Origin: JACCXG01 sp963717745
Lineage (GTDB): Bacteria > Acidobacteriota > Vicinamibacteria > Vicinamibacterales > 2-12-FULL-66-21
NCBI GenBank assembly: GCA_963717745.1
Contig: CAVQXJ010000031.1
Coordinates: 1-64,000 of the forward strand
DNA length: 64,000 nt
Direction: 5' to 3'
Of this stretch, positions 41,001-49,300 are shown in pieces (the first letter of the stretch is position 1; each line of letters starts with the position of its first letter). A program made the position numbers and the translations under genes. Below the pieces are notes generated by a model. It saw only the letters and a program-made list of their open reading frames with translations, was not told where the DNA came from and made no database searches.

Positions 41001-44000
41001 GAGATCTGCGCCGAAGCGCCGGGTCTGGGCACGTTCGCGATCTTCTATCCACGGGTGCCCGAGACCGCGATCGCCGCGATTGCCGGCACCGGCTTCGCCG
41101 AGGATTCGATCGATCCGCCTGGCGGCGATCCGCGAGACGAGTTCCACGATCAGGCGCCGGCGCTGCAGTCGACGCTGACCTTGCCCGGTCGTCTCGCGCT
41201 CATGACATCCGGCCACGCTCGGAAGCTCCTCGTGGCCGACAACGGCTACCAATTCGGCGCCCGCATCCGGATGCTGGATCTGGAGACTGGTGAGATCAGC
41301 GCCTTTCTGGAGCCGAACGAGTGCTACGGGTTCGGGCCGCTCGCGGTGGATCCGACCGGTCAATTTTTCTACTGCACCAAGCCGGATCCGCAGACCGGTC
41401 AGGTCGACATCTACCGGTTCGATGACGAGACCGGGCTGCGGCGCTACGTGGTCTCGGCGCCCGAAGTGCTCGCGATGGTGACCGACGCCGCCGGCAACCT
41501 GTTCTACTCCGACGGCAACATCCACCGGGTGCCGGCGGCCGGCGGGGATCCCTCGCTCGTCTTCGCGTTCAACGGCGCCGCGGGCGGGCTGAACCTGCCG
41601 TACTTCGATCGCGCGTGGACGATGGCGTTCGACTCACAGGGACATCTGCTGGCCGGCGGCAACACCCTGATTCGCATCGCACCCGGCGCCGACGGACTGG
41701 TGAACGGATCGACGGACGAGGCGGCGGCGAAGATCGGCGGCATCCCCGGCGCGGACCTGATTGGTTATCCCGAGCCGTTCACCGGCGACGGCCTGCCGGC
41801 GTCGCAGGCCATGCTGCGCTTCACCTACCAGATGATCGTCGCCGCGGACGGCGCGGTGGTCTTCACCGACATGAACGAGCGCATTCGCCGGATCGCTCCG
41901 GGCGCGGATGGTGTCGTGAACGGCGGCGCCGACGAAATCGTCCGCACCATCGCCGGCTTCTTCGGCTTCGCGGCCCCCGGTTCGGGCTTCGCCACGTCCG
42001 AGTACGCCAACTTCCGCGGACTGGTCGAAGACCCGCTGGCGCCGGGCTCGTTCATCGTGTCGTCGCACGTCGGGCACGCCCTGCTGCGTTTCGGCATCGC
42101 GCCGGGCGGGGAACAACCCCCGCCGCCAATGGCCGTCGTCGAGATCACCGAGGCCATCACCGTGACCGATGGCATCGACGTCCTGCCGTCGGCGATTGTC
42201 ACGCTGACCGAGACCATCGTGGTCGATGACAACCTCGCCGTGCTCCCATCGGCCATGATTGAGCTGACCGAGAACGTCGTGGTCAGCGATGATTTGGTGG
42301 TGCTGCCGTCGGCGATGATCACGCTCACCGAGACGATCGCCGTCAGCGACGGAGTCGGCGTGGTGCTTGGCACGCCGCCGGTGCTGAGTCTTCCGGCCAA
42401 CATCACCACTGAAGCCGTCGGGCCGGCTGGAGCCGTCGTCACCTTCACGGCGACCGCGATAGACGATGTCGATGGACCGGTGGCCGTCAGCTGCGCGCCC
42501 GCGTCCGGGGCCGCCTTCGCCCTTGGGGCGACGTCCGTGGCCTGCACCGCGACCGATGCCGCGGGCAGTGTGGCGAGCGGCACGTTCACGGTCACGGTTG
42601 TCGACACGACGCCGCCGGTGCTGTCGCTCCCGGCGAACATCGTCACCAGCGCGTCGAGCACCGCTGGCGTTCCCGTCAGCTACCTGGTGCTGGCCACCGA
42701 TCTGGTCGCCGGTCCGCTGGTAGCCAGCTGCTCGCCGGCGAGCGGCGCGACGTTCCTGATCGGCGTCACGACCGTTAGATGCACGGCCACCGATCCGGCG
42801 GGGCACGTCCGCAGCGGAACCTTCACCGTGACCGTGACACTGACGCCTCAGCCGGTCCTGCAGCTGGCCATCATGCCGGCGTTCACGCAGGACGTGAACG
42901 GCCGGTACGTTGGCGCGATCACCGTGCGAAATCCCACGCCTCTTCCGGTCACGGCGGTGCAGGTGATCACCGCGATTCTGAACACGACGCCCGCCGCGTC
43001 GCTGCCAGTGCAGCTCGGAACCATTGCTCCGGGGGCGCAAGTCAGCACCGGTGTCACGTTCGCGGGCTCGGCTGGCTCCGCAGGCGCAGCGAACACCCTG
43101 AGATTGACCGTCTCCTGGACCGGCCGGTCGGTGTCGATCTCGCAACGTGTGACCCTGCCGGCGGCGCCCGCTCCGTTGTGGGGATGGGTCGACCTCCACA
43201 CTCACCCGATGTCGAACCTGGCGTTCGGCGGCAAGCTGTTCCACGGCGCTCCGGATGTCGGCTCGTTGATGCCGGCGGTGCAGATGGCGTACGACCCACA
43301 GTGCCGCTTCGATCAGCGAGCGGTCAACATCAACGAAGCGCTCAGTGATGACGCGCCGACGCACGGCGATCCGATTCAATCGAAGTGCGGCGATTTCGCC
43401 CGCAATGCCGCGGTACAGGCGCTGGAGACCTTCAACGACGCGATAAGGCAGCCCGGCCACGCGGTGGGCTTCCCGACCTTCGCGAACTGGCCGCGCTGGA
43501 ACGACATCACGCATCAGAAGATGTGGGTGGACTGGATCAGGCGGGCGAAGGACGGCGGTCTCCGCGTGATGGTCGCGCTTTCGCACAACAACCGGAGTCT
43601 TGCAGAAGTGATTGGCGCCGGTGGCCCGATCAGCGGCGTCAAGGACGACACGGCATCGTCCAACCTGCAGATCGACGAGATCAAGACCTTCGTCGGCCGG
43701 CACTCTGATCTGATGAAGGTGGCGCTCACCTCCGCCGACCTCTACCAGATCGTGAAGGACGGGAAGATCGCCATCCTGCTGGGCGTCGAGCTCGACAACA
43801 TCGGCAACTTCAACGATCTGCCGGGGGTCACCCAGCAGACGGTGGACAACGAGATCGGCCGCCTCTACGCGCAGGGCGTGCGATACATCTTCCCGGTCCA
43901 TCTGACCGACAACGTGTTTGGCGACACCGCGATCTACGACACGGTGTTCAACTTGGCGAACCGCCGCGAAACCGGGTTCTTCTGGACCGTCGGTTGCGGC

Positions 44001-44891
44001 TCGCTGACCGGCGAGGTCACCTTCAGGTCGCTCAGCTTCCCATCCGTGCTCACCCCGCTCATTCCGCCCGGCGTTGGCCAGCCCCCGGCGGCTCCGGCCT
44101 GCCTGACCAGCGGCGGGACGTTCTTCCTGGGGCACGTGAACGCGCGCAGCCCCAACGGGCTCACCGGACTCGGCGAGCTCGCGCTCAAGGCGATGATGAA
44201 GCGGGGCATGATCGTCGACGTCGATCACATGTCCAACCGCGGCGTCGAGACTGCGCTGGGAGTGGCGGAGGCGGTGCCCGGCGGCGGCTATCCGCTCGTG
44301 TCAGGGCACAGCGCGATCCGCGACCGCAATTCCCCGGACTTCAGCGCCGAGAACTCCCGCAGCCGGTCGCAGCTGCAGCGGCTGGGGTGCCTGCAGGGGA
44401 TGTTCGGGCTGGGTACCGACGGTGCGGAGGCTGTCACGTGGGCTCGCCAGTACCTCGATGCCTTCACGGAGATGGGGAAGCCGACCGCGCTGTGCCCCGA
44501 CAAGTCCGCGCTTGGGCCCGGTCGCGTCGCCTTCGGGACCGACGCCAACTCGATGGTCAGCAGTCCCCGACCGACGATCTTCGACGTGAAGCCCGGCACC
44601 GCGCCGCGGTTCACCGACATCTACAATCCCGGCAACCCGGCCAACGACAATCCGCAGCTGCCCGTCCAGAGCCGGAGCACGACCGGGAGCCGGACCTGGG
44701 ACTACAACTTCGACGGCGTCGCGCATTACGGCATGTTTGCGGACTTCGTGAAGGACATCCGGACCGCGCCGGCCACCCCGTTGATGACCAAGACCGGGAA
44801 AGACCTGGTCGACAATCACCTGCTCCGAAGCGCCGACTACTTCTTCAAGATGTGGCAGAAGATCGAGTCGCAGAAGATCAACGTACCGTAA
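38100..44891 (+). CDS. Giant secreted SBBP/HYR protein with a C-terminal M19 dipeptidase-like domain
   Basis: A 2263-residue protein with a signal peptide (SVRAALAVACVVALCPPRAGA). Residues 55-260 form the domain that precedes SBBP beta-propeller repeats (FVARGPGYDLTVTAAEAALT; YPGIDIVYYGNERHLEFDF). Beta-propeller/SBBP-like and NHL-like blades follow to about 1340. Four near-repeats with VLPSA..TLTETI..SD span about 1344-1422, and two HYR domains about 1426-1581. The C-terminus from about 1690 is a TIM-barrel hydrolase: DLHTHP (His 1700, His 1702), GVELDN (Glu 1897), VHLTDN (His 1934), VDHMSN (His 2043), SGHSAIR (His 2070) and FGTDAN (Asp 2148). These match membrane-dipeptidase (M19) ligands in order, though M19 has HxD where this has HTH. 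The start is ATG 38100 after GGAGGG. Confidence 0.85.
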   Translation: MGAGSRSVRAALAVACVVALCPPRAGAAGGEREGSTRPGAGTAAPVAAPSRTPRLPLQFEKTSGDGGPATFVARGPGYDLTVTAAEAALTLRKAGQPAAGRLRMTLSGARPASPIAGLDPLPGKVYHATSASRGTLSGNSAFRQVKSSGVYPGIDIVYYGNERHLEFDFLVAPRHDPKKIRLAFSGADRVTLAPGGELSLRVNGEDVRLKKPVIYQDRNGVREPVAGGYRILDAAKTQVGFQLGAYDRSRPLIIDPTIVFATYRGGTDAELPRRIEVNALGEVYLFADSRDPSTLPVHTATQTVPLAPPQPGFGQCFLTKLSPDGGTAFYTVIFEGAQCQAMSLGPEGPLDTRKVHLQVGTSFHYQRTLTESPTNGLTIEPLQGAYDVCVTDQGSCGPVEWMRTDLDGNVYFIMSYTPLGMTPPDFVYELRKVDTQGQPAGSIRLIQPPIYASAGGNFVHDQITGFELDGRGYVYAIGYGATPGIITPTPNALMSSKPSGSVCPDPMFGACYDGFVLKIDTTEPQFEIAYASYLGGMYDDRPFGLAWDAVSASLFVTGTTRSWNFPFTPGSSSPFPPQGGQSGFLIKLDPDALPAQQVRFGTFLGDASPLAVAVLAGGMTAVVGQATDYDVDACGTNCFRLVGSLYPARIQHESRPFLSVFSADGATLPFSSFLDATAGANSFVTSVAANGSPIVYAAMTTEDGALGTPGALQPSNNGGADALVQAIDLTGIAGVTDPPSIAFTPAVVNVAATDPVGGTVVPLICGRLFACTVAEPDGEALTHVTWYGPNGFRASKLGGLPAAAGPSVIPRAYAVLPPGTHTFTLVARDESGAIGTGTLTVNVASVNTNPGALQTVVLTDPKFIVNEGGQIGSEHPVSVTFDTVTAPGLTWLESRWDLLPPPPSTLQAGSPPYYYEIKSTAAFTGTVRVCVNIRGMSLAREQAELQLHQLVSGVWTPLTDPSAPSSDEICAEAPGLGTFAIFYPRVPETAIAAIAGTGFAEDSIDPPGGDPRDEFHDQAPALQSTLTLPGRLALMTSGHARKLLVADNGYQFGARIRMLDLETGEISAFLEPNECYGFGPLAVDPTGQFFYCTKPDPQTGQVDIYRFDDETGLRRYVVSAPEVLAMVTDAAGNLFYSDGNIHRVPAAGGDPSLVFAFNGAAGGLNLPYFDRAWTMAFDSQGHLLAGGNTLIRIAPGADGLVNGSTDEAAAKIGGIPGADLIGYPEPFTGDGLPASQAMLRFTYQMIVAADGAVVFTDMNERIRRIAPGADGVVNGGADEIVRTIAGFFGFAAPGSGFATSEYANFRGLVEDPLAPGSFIVSSHVGHALLRFGIAPGGEQPPPPMAVVEITEAITVTDGIDVLPSAIVTLTETIVVDDNLAVLPSAMIELTENVVVSDDLVVLPSAMITLTETIAVSDGVGVVLGTPPVLSLPANITTEAVGPAGAVVTFTATAIDDVDGPVAVSCAPASGAAFALGATSVACTATDAAGSVASGTFTVTVVDTTPPVLSLPANIVTSASSTAGVPVSYLVLATDLVAGPLVASCSPASGATFLIGVTTVRCTATDPAGHVRSGTFTVTVTLTPQPVLQLAIMPAFTQDVNGRYVGAITVRNPTPLPVTAVQVITAILNTTPAASLPVQLGTIAPGAQVSTGVTFAGSAGSAGAANTLRLTVSWTGRSVSISQRVTLPAAPAPLWGWVDLHTHPMSNLAFGGKLFHGAPDVGSLMPAVQMAYDPQCRFDQRAVNINEALSDDAPTHGDPIQSKCGDFARNAAVQALETFNDAIRQPGHAVGFPTFANWPRWNDITHQKMWVDWIRRAKDGGLRVMVALSHNNRSLAEVIGAGGPISGVKDDTASSNLQIDEIKTFVGRHSDLMKVALTSADLYQIVKDGKIAILLGVELDNIGNFNDLPGVTQQTVDNEIGRLYAQGVRYIFPVHLTDNVFGDTAIYDTVFNLANRRETGFFWTVGCGSLTGEVTFRSLSFPSVLTPLIPPGVGQPPAAPACLTSGGTFFLGHVNARSPNGLTGLGELALKAMMKRGMIVDVDHMSNRGVETALGVAEAVPGGGYPLVSGHSAIRDRNSPDFSAENSRSRSQLQRLGCLQGMFGLGTDGAEAVTWARQYLDAFTEMGKPTALCPDKSALGPGRVAFGTDANSMVSSPRPTIFDVKPGTAPRFTDIYNPGNPANDNPQLPVQSRSTTGSRTWDYNFDGVAHYGMFADFVKDIRTAPATPLMTKTGKDLVDNHLLRSADYFFKMWQKIESQKINVP

Positions 44892-44900
44892 GAGGATTCC

Positions 44901-45461
44901 ATGCGCAAAACGCTAGTCACTCGGCTGATTCGGGTCGCGCTCGCCGCGGCATTCACCATCGCGTTCGCCGATCGCGCGGTGGCCGCGCCAATCCTGTCCG
45001 AGCTGCATGTCTATCTCACCGAGGATGACGAGTTCGGCTTGATGGCCAACATCACGGGTGGCGTGGAGGTGCAGCCCGGCGACCTGTTCTTCGACGGATA
45101 TCAGGTGCTCCTGAACGAGGACGGTCAATCCATCGACCCGTACGCCGCGCCGATGCAATTCAGCGATTCGCCGTTCATGTCACTAGTTTTTTCCTCGCTG
45201 TCCGGCGAGCCGGTCAACAGCCTGCCAGATGACACCCTGCTGTTTCAGATCAGTGGATTGACGGCCGGGGCGATGTATACCGGCTCGATCGGGGCGTTCC
45301 AGTTCGATGTGAACGACAACTCTTTCCCGAACGTCTGGCGGACGTTCGAGTTCACGGCGTCGTTAGAGCCGGCGCCGGTCCCCGAGCCGAGCACGCTGAT
45401 CCTGACCGGCTTCGGCATGGCCGCGCTGCTGCGCAAGCGGCTCAGGAAACGCGGTGTCTGA
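44901..45461 (+). CDS. PEP-CTERM sorting domain protein
   Basis: A 186-residue exported protein: signal peptide (RVALAAAFTIAFADRAVA), a beta-rich middle (LSELHVYLTEDDEFGLMANI), and a C-terminal tripartite sorting signal, VPEPSTLILTGFGMAALLRK with a basic end. PEP-CTERM proteins are cut and sorted by an exosortase in the inner membrane and often end in the exopolysaccharide layer. No exosortase is in this window. It begins ten bases after the giant gene stop, behind an AGAGGA site, so it is co-transcribed and may be its surface partner. Confidence 0.9.
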   Translation: MRKTLVTRLIRVALAAAFTIAFADRAVAAPILSELHVYLTEDDEFGLMANITGGVEVQPGDLFFDGYQVLLNEDGQSIDPYAAPMQFSDSPFMSLVFSSLSGEPVNSLPDDTLLFQISGLTAGAMYTGSIGAFQFDVNDNSFPNVWRTFEFTASLEPAPVPEPSTLILTGFGMAALLRKRLRKRGV

Positions 45462-45491
45462 CGGCCCCGCGACGACCTGCGGTTCCCGAAC

Positions 45492-45899
45492 CTACTTCGC
45501 CGGCGGCGGGGACGCGAGCGTGAGGAGAAATCCGCTCGGCTCGGTCACTTCGAAGGCACGGGATCCCCACTCGGTGTCGTGCGGCTCGCTGGTCAGCGTG
45601 ACGCCGGCGGCTTTGGCGCGCGCCGCCACCTCGTCGATGTTGTCGCCGACCTCGATGTAGAGCCGCATCCCGGCGCCTTTGACCCGGCCCTGTCCCTTCC
45701 TGCCGTCGTCGAGGCTCAAGCCGAGGCGGACGTCGCCGGCCTTCAGCATCAGCCCCATCAGCACGCCTTCGTGTTCCCAGCGGTCTTCGATCTCGAAACC
45801 CAGGCCGATGAAGAAGTTTTGGCTTCGCTGCAGGTCGTCGACGGTCAAGCTCGGCATCACGTTCTTCGCGAGCAGTGTCTTGGTCTGTGAATCAGGCAT
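45492..45899 (-). CDS. VOC superfamily (glyoxalase-like) protein
   Basis: A 135-residue vicinal-oxygen-chelate protein: NVMPSLTVDDLQRSQNFFIG at the start, LKAGDVRLGLSLDDG in the middle, MRLYIEVGDNIDEVAARAKA and GSRAFEVTEPSGFLLTLASP at the end. It has two beta-alpha-beta-beta-beta modules of the glyoxalase/bleomycin-resistance fold. The metal ligand positions are only partly occupied by His/Glu, so the activity is uncertain. The gene lies 10 bases after the phosphofructokinase stop, leftward, and is probably in the same transcript. Confidence 0.85.
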   Translation of the reverse strand: MPDSQTKTLLAKNVMPSLTVDDLQRSQNFFIGLGFEIEDRWEHEGVLMGLMLKAGDVRLGLSLDDGRKGQGRVKGAGMRLYIEVGDNIDEVAARAKAAGVTLTSEPHDTEWGSRAFEVTEPSGFLLTLASPPPAK

Positions 45900-45909
45900 T
45901 CGTCCTCTC

Positions 45910-47307
45910 TCAGGGTCCGCCGCACGCCGGCTCGACCAGATAGCGGATCCGTTTGTGGACGTCGGTGTTGATCGAATGATAGGGCTGCGCCAGGTTGCCC
46001 GGGTCGAACAGCGTCTGGCGCATGTGCTCGGCGTCGTCGTAGCCGATGGCGCCGGTGAAGATCGGCAGCAGGTAGTCGACCCCGACCCGCGACGGCTTCA
46101 TCAGGCGCGGGTCATACATGCTCGGATGCATCTGGCGCGCATGAATCAGGCCCCAGCGGTCGCGGAACCGGTTGGCGTCGTAGCCCTCGACGTGAAAGCC
46201 TTTGCCCGGATCGTACTGCAGCACCGAGACCGCATTGGTGCGTCCTTCCACCAGCAGATCCACCGCCTCGGATCCCAGCATCGCCGCGTAGAAGCGGTCG
46301 AACAGAATCGGCCGCCCGCCGCGCTGCGTGTGCCCGACTTTCCTGGTGAAGATGGCTTCCCTGGCGGCGCTGCCGCGGCGATACGCCTGGAAGAACCGGT
46401 CGCCGAGCCGCTGCATGATCTTCACCCGCAAGGCTTCCGCGGCGCCGCTCAAGGCCAGGTTCCCCGCGGGATCGGTGGACGTCGACTCGGCGCCGAGCTC
46501 GACTCCCGCCTCGTCCACGACCCCTTCGCCGCAGACGATCACCACGTTCTTCTGCAGGTCGTAGAGGTGTTTGACCCGTTCGACGAGCAGCTCGGTGTCG
46601 AGGGGGTGTTCCGGGACCAGGATGAGGTCCGGCTGGCCGTAAGCGGTCCCGAGCGCGATGTAGCCGGAGTGGCGGCCCATCACCTCGACGATCGCGATCC
46701 GGCGGTGGCTCTCGGCCGTGGTCCGGATGCGCTCGACACCCTGCGCGGTGACCAGGACCGCTGTCGCATAGCCGGGAGTGGCGTAGTTGACGATGTGATT
46801 GAGATCGAAGACGGCGTCCGACGGCGTCCGGGTGTAGCGCGGCGGGTGGCCGGCCTCCACGGCGCGCGACCATTCGTCCGGCTCGCTGGGGTAGTTCAAG
46901 CCCAGGTCGTTGTCGATGGTCTTCGGCGCGAGCACGGTCGGCAGGCGTTCGACCAGCGGCTGGAGGCCGTTGAGAGTGCCATCGCCGCCCACCGCAATCA
47001 GCCCTTCGATGCCGAGCTTCTTCAGCCGTGACGTGATCTGGTCGAGCTCGGCGCCCTGATCCGGGTCGATGTAGTCCCGCGACGATCCGATGAGCGTGCC
47101 CCCTTTGGTCGGATCGAGCTCGGGAATCGCCTGGAACAGCGGGTTCAGATGCACGTGCGGCACGCGCGGGTTGAACAGGCAGTTGAACCCCTTGATCAGC
47201 CCGTAGACCTCGATCCGAAGCTTGTTGGCACGGACGACGGCGCCGTGAATGGTGGCGTTCAGCGCGGGAGTATCTCCCCCGGCGGTAAGGATGGCGATGC
47301 GTTTCAT
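45910..47307 (-). CDS. 6-phosphofructokinase family protein
   Basis: A 465-residue phosphofructokinase, phosphorylating fructose 6-phosphate in glycolysis. Motifs: AILTAGGDTPALNATIHGAV (phosphate-binding loop), LIAVGGDGTLNGL (Gly 110), APKTIDNDLGLNYP (Lys 129, catalytic Asp 132), VEVMGRHSGYIALG and a later FTRKVGHTQRGGRP. In family terms, GGDG points to ATP, while the Lys in PKTIDND is typical of pyrophosphate-dependent forms. The phosphoryl donor is therefore unclear. The length is larger than bacterial PfkA (about 320) and fits the longer clades. Confidence 0.9.
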   Translation of the reverse strand: MKRIAILTAGGDTPALNATIHGAVVRANKLRIEVYGLIKGFNCLFNPRVPHVHLNPLFQAIPELDPTKGGTLIGSSRDYIDPDQGAELDQITSRLKKLGIEGLIAVGGDGTLNGLQPLVERLPTVLAPKTIDNDLGLNYPSEPDEWSRAVEAGHPPRYTRTPSDAVFDLNHIVNYATPGYATAVLVTAQGVERIRTTAESHRRIAIVEVMGRHSGYIALGTAYGQPDLILVPEHPLDTELLVERVKHLYDLQKNVVIVCGEGVVDEAGVELGAESTSTDPAGNLALSGAAEALRVKIMQRLGDRFFQAYRRGSAAREAIFTRKVGHTQRGGRPILFDRFYAAMLGSEAVDLLVEGRTNAVSVLQYDPGKGFHVEGYDANRFRDRWGLIHARQMHPSMYDPRLMKPSRVGVDYLLPIFTGAIGYDDAEHMRQTLFDPGNLAQPYHSINTDVHKRIRYLVEPACGGP

Positions 47308-47360
47308 GGGCGCGCGTCTGACGAAGCCAAGTTTCCCCGACTGTATCTCACTCGCGGCCC

Positions 47361-47545
47361 GTAGTCCGCAGTCCGTGGTCCGTAGTCCGTAGCGGTCCGC
47401 AGTCCGCGGAACCGATCGAGCCAGCTGGGCCGAAAACGCCGCAACCAGCTGGTCTCGGGTCTTTTACCTGGATGGTGCGAACTGCTCTGAGGTTTTCGGA
47501 CAACGGACCGCTACGGATTACGGACTACGGACTACGGACTACGGA
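47361..47545. repeat. AGTCCGT-type palindromic repeat element, copy 1
   Basis: The left arm 47361-47409 is a run of GTAGTCCG/CAGTCCG/TGGTCCG units, and the right arm 47503-47545 the complement (CTACGGA units). A core of about 90 bases lies between. The core, read leftward, aligns with the copies at 55007 and 58141 (shared CAGCTGGTTGC.GCGT and ACCATC..GGT). Confidence 0.8.
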
Positions 47546-47568
47546 TCCGGGCGAGACACAATAGCGGT

Positions 47569-48714
47569 ATGCGTGTGATCGTCATCGGTGCCGGCATCGG
47601 CGGCCTCACCGCCGCTATCGCGCTGCGGCGGAAAGGGATCGAGGTCGAGATCTACGAGCGCGCCGCGGCGCTGACCGATGTCGGGGCGGGGATCTCACTC
47701 TGGCCCAACGCGCTCAAGGCGCTCTATCAGCTGGGGATGAGACCGGCACTCGACGCGCTGAGCTTCGTCAGCGCCGACGGGGCGCTGCGCACCGCGAGCG
47801 GCGCGGTGCTCACGCGCACCGCCGCGCATGAGCTCGTGGCGCATCTGGGGCTGCCGGTGATGGTGTTCCACCGGGCGGAGTTGATGAACGTGCTCGTGGC
47901 CGCGGCCGGCGACATTCCCATACATCGCGCGCATGAATGTCACTTCGTCCGGCAGGATGCGGTCCGCGCCACGGTCCAGTTCGCCAACGGTGCACAGGCT
48001 GACGCCGACGCCGTGGTCGGCGCCGACGGACTGCGGTCGATCGTGCGCGAGGGCCTCGGGACGCCCGGCGCGCTGCGGTATTCGGGCTACACCGCCTGGC
48101 GCGGGATTGCGGGGTTCGACACGGCGGGACTCCTGACTGGAGAGTCGGTGGGCCGCGGGCAGCGCTTCGGCCTGGCGCCCCTCAGCGGCAATCGCGTCTA
48201 CTGGTACGCCACCGATAACGTTCCCGAAGGTCAGCGCGAACCCCCGGATCAGGCGAAGGCGAGGCTGACCGCGATGTTCGCGTCGTGGCACGACCCGATC
48301 CCGGCGCTGATCCGGGTCACCGATCACGCCGCGATTCTTCGCAACGACATCTACGATCGCGATCCAGCCAATCGCTGGGGCTCGGGCCGCATCACGATCC
48401 TGGGGGACGCCGCCCATCCGATGACACCGAACCTCGGACAGGGGGCCTGCCAGGCGATCGAGGACGCGCTGGTGCTGGCGCGCGATCTCGGACAGGGCGG
48501 GGACGTCGACGCATCGCTCCGTCGGTACGAAGCCCAGCGCAGGCCGAGGACCCGCCTCGTCTCGATGGCCTCGAGGCGCGCCGGCCAGATGTTCCAGATC
48601 GAGTCGCCGGTCGCCTGCCGCCTGCGCGACGCGATGATGCGCCTGATGCCGAGCGCGGTAACCCTCCGAAGCCTGAGCACGATCGGAGGGTACGAAGCAC
48701 ATCTCGATCCGTAG
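47569..48714 (+). CDS. FAD-dependent monooxygenase
   Basis: A 381-residue class A flavoprotein monooxygenase of the salicylate-hydroxylase/UbiH type. The FAD-binding GxGxxG is at residues 7-12 (VIVIGAGIGGLTAAIALRRK). The middle motif DAVVGADGLRSIVREGLG corresponds to the DG motif. The GD motif is ITILGDAAHPMTPNLGQGAC. It hydroxylates an aromatic or other ring using NAD(P)H and oxygen; the substrate is unknown. Its last three codons and stop (DP then TAG at 48712) run into a TAGTCCG repeat array. Confidence 0.9.
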   Translation: MRVIVIGAGIGGLTAAIALRRKGIEVEIYERAAALTDVGAGISLWPNALKALYQLGMRPALDALSFVSADGALRTASGAVLTRTAAHELVAHLGLPVMVFHRAELMNVLVAAAGDIPIHRAHECHFVRQDAVRATVQFANGAQADADAVVGADGLRSIVREGLGTPGALRYSGYTAWRGIAGFDTAGLLTGESVGRGQRFGLAPLSGNRVYWYATDNVPEGQREPPDQAKARLTAMFASWHDPIPALIRVTDHAAILRNDIYDRDPANRWGSGRITILGDAAHPMTPNLGQGACQAIEDALVLARDLGQGGDVDASLRRYEAQRRPRTRLVSMASRRAGQMFQIESPVACRLRDAMMRLMPSAVTLRSLSTIGGYEAHLDP

Positions 48715-48770
48715 TCCGTAGTCCGTAGTCCGTAGTCCGCGGTTCGCGGGTTCGCGGGTTCGCGGGTCGG
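48712..48770. repeat. TAGTCCG tandem array passing into CGCGGGTT units
   Basis: About four TAGTCCG units starting at the monooxygenase stop, then three CGCGGGTT units. No complementary arm was found nearby. Confidence 0.65.
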
Positions 48771-48800
48771 TTCAGGGAGTGGGACCAGGGATTCAGGACT

Positions 48801-48884
48801 CGGGATTGGGGATTGGGGATTCGGGATTCGGGATTCGGGATTCGGGATTAGGGATTCCAGATTAGGGATTAGGGATTAGGGATT
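48801..48884. repeat. NGGGATT heptamer tandem array
   Basis: Twelve seven-base units in a row: CGGGATT (five), GGGGATT (two), AGGGATT (four) and one variant CCAGATT. It ends 13 bases before the VOC start codon at 48898, so a change in copy number could alter spacing of its promoter. Confidence 0.85.
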
Positions 48885-48897
48885 GAGAGGTTCGTCA

Positions 48898-49272
48898 ATG
48901 CTGCAAGACGCCACGATCCACGTATACCTGCCGGCCTCGAACGTGGCCCGCGCCAGGAAGTTCTATGAAGAGGTGATCGGCCTCACGCCAAAACAGGAGT
49001 ACGCCGGCGGCGTGGTCTACGAATGCGGCGGCGCGGCGGCGTTTCTCTACCCGACCCCCAATGCGGGGACCTCGAAGGCGAGCCAGGCCTTCTGGCAGGT
49101 CGCGGACGTGGAAGCGGAAGTCGCCGACCTCAAGGCGCGCGGCGTCACGTTCGAGGAGTACGACATGCCGGGCATGCCAATGATCAACGGCATCGTCACC
49201 GCCGGTGGGGCCAAGACCGCCTGGTTCAAGGACACCGAGGGCAACATCCTCGCGGTGAGCCAGCGGATCTGA
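48898..49272 (+). CDS. VOC superfamily protein
   Basis: A 124-residue vicinal-oxygen-chelate protein: ATIHVYLPASNVARARKFYE, EVIGLTPKQEYAGGVVYECG, FWQVADVEAEVADLKARGV and KTAWFKDTEGNILAVSQRI. It belongs to the glyoxalase/extradiol dioxygenase fold and is close to small bleomycin-resistance-like proteins. The function is unknown. ATG 48898 follows a GAGAGG ribosome-binding site at 48885, directly after the heptamer array, which therefore sits in its promoter region. Confidence 0.85.
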   Translation: MLQDATIHVYLPASNVARARKFYEEVIGLTPKQEYAGGVVYECGGAAAFLYPTPNAGTSKASQAFWQVADVEAEVADLKARGVTFEEYDMPGMPMINGIVTAGGAKTAWFKDTEGNILAVSQRI

Positions 49273-49300
49273 GTCTGGTCGAGCGGCAGCCGCTAGCCAA

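Noticed and set aside
41634..44228. 864-residue leftward frame opposite the giant gene
   Set aside because: Rich in Arg, His, Asp and Gly with no motif; an antisense shadow of a GC-rich coding region.
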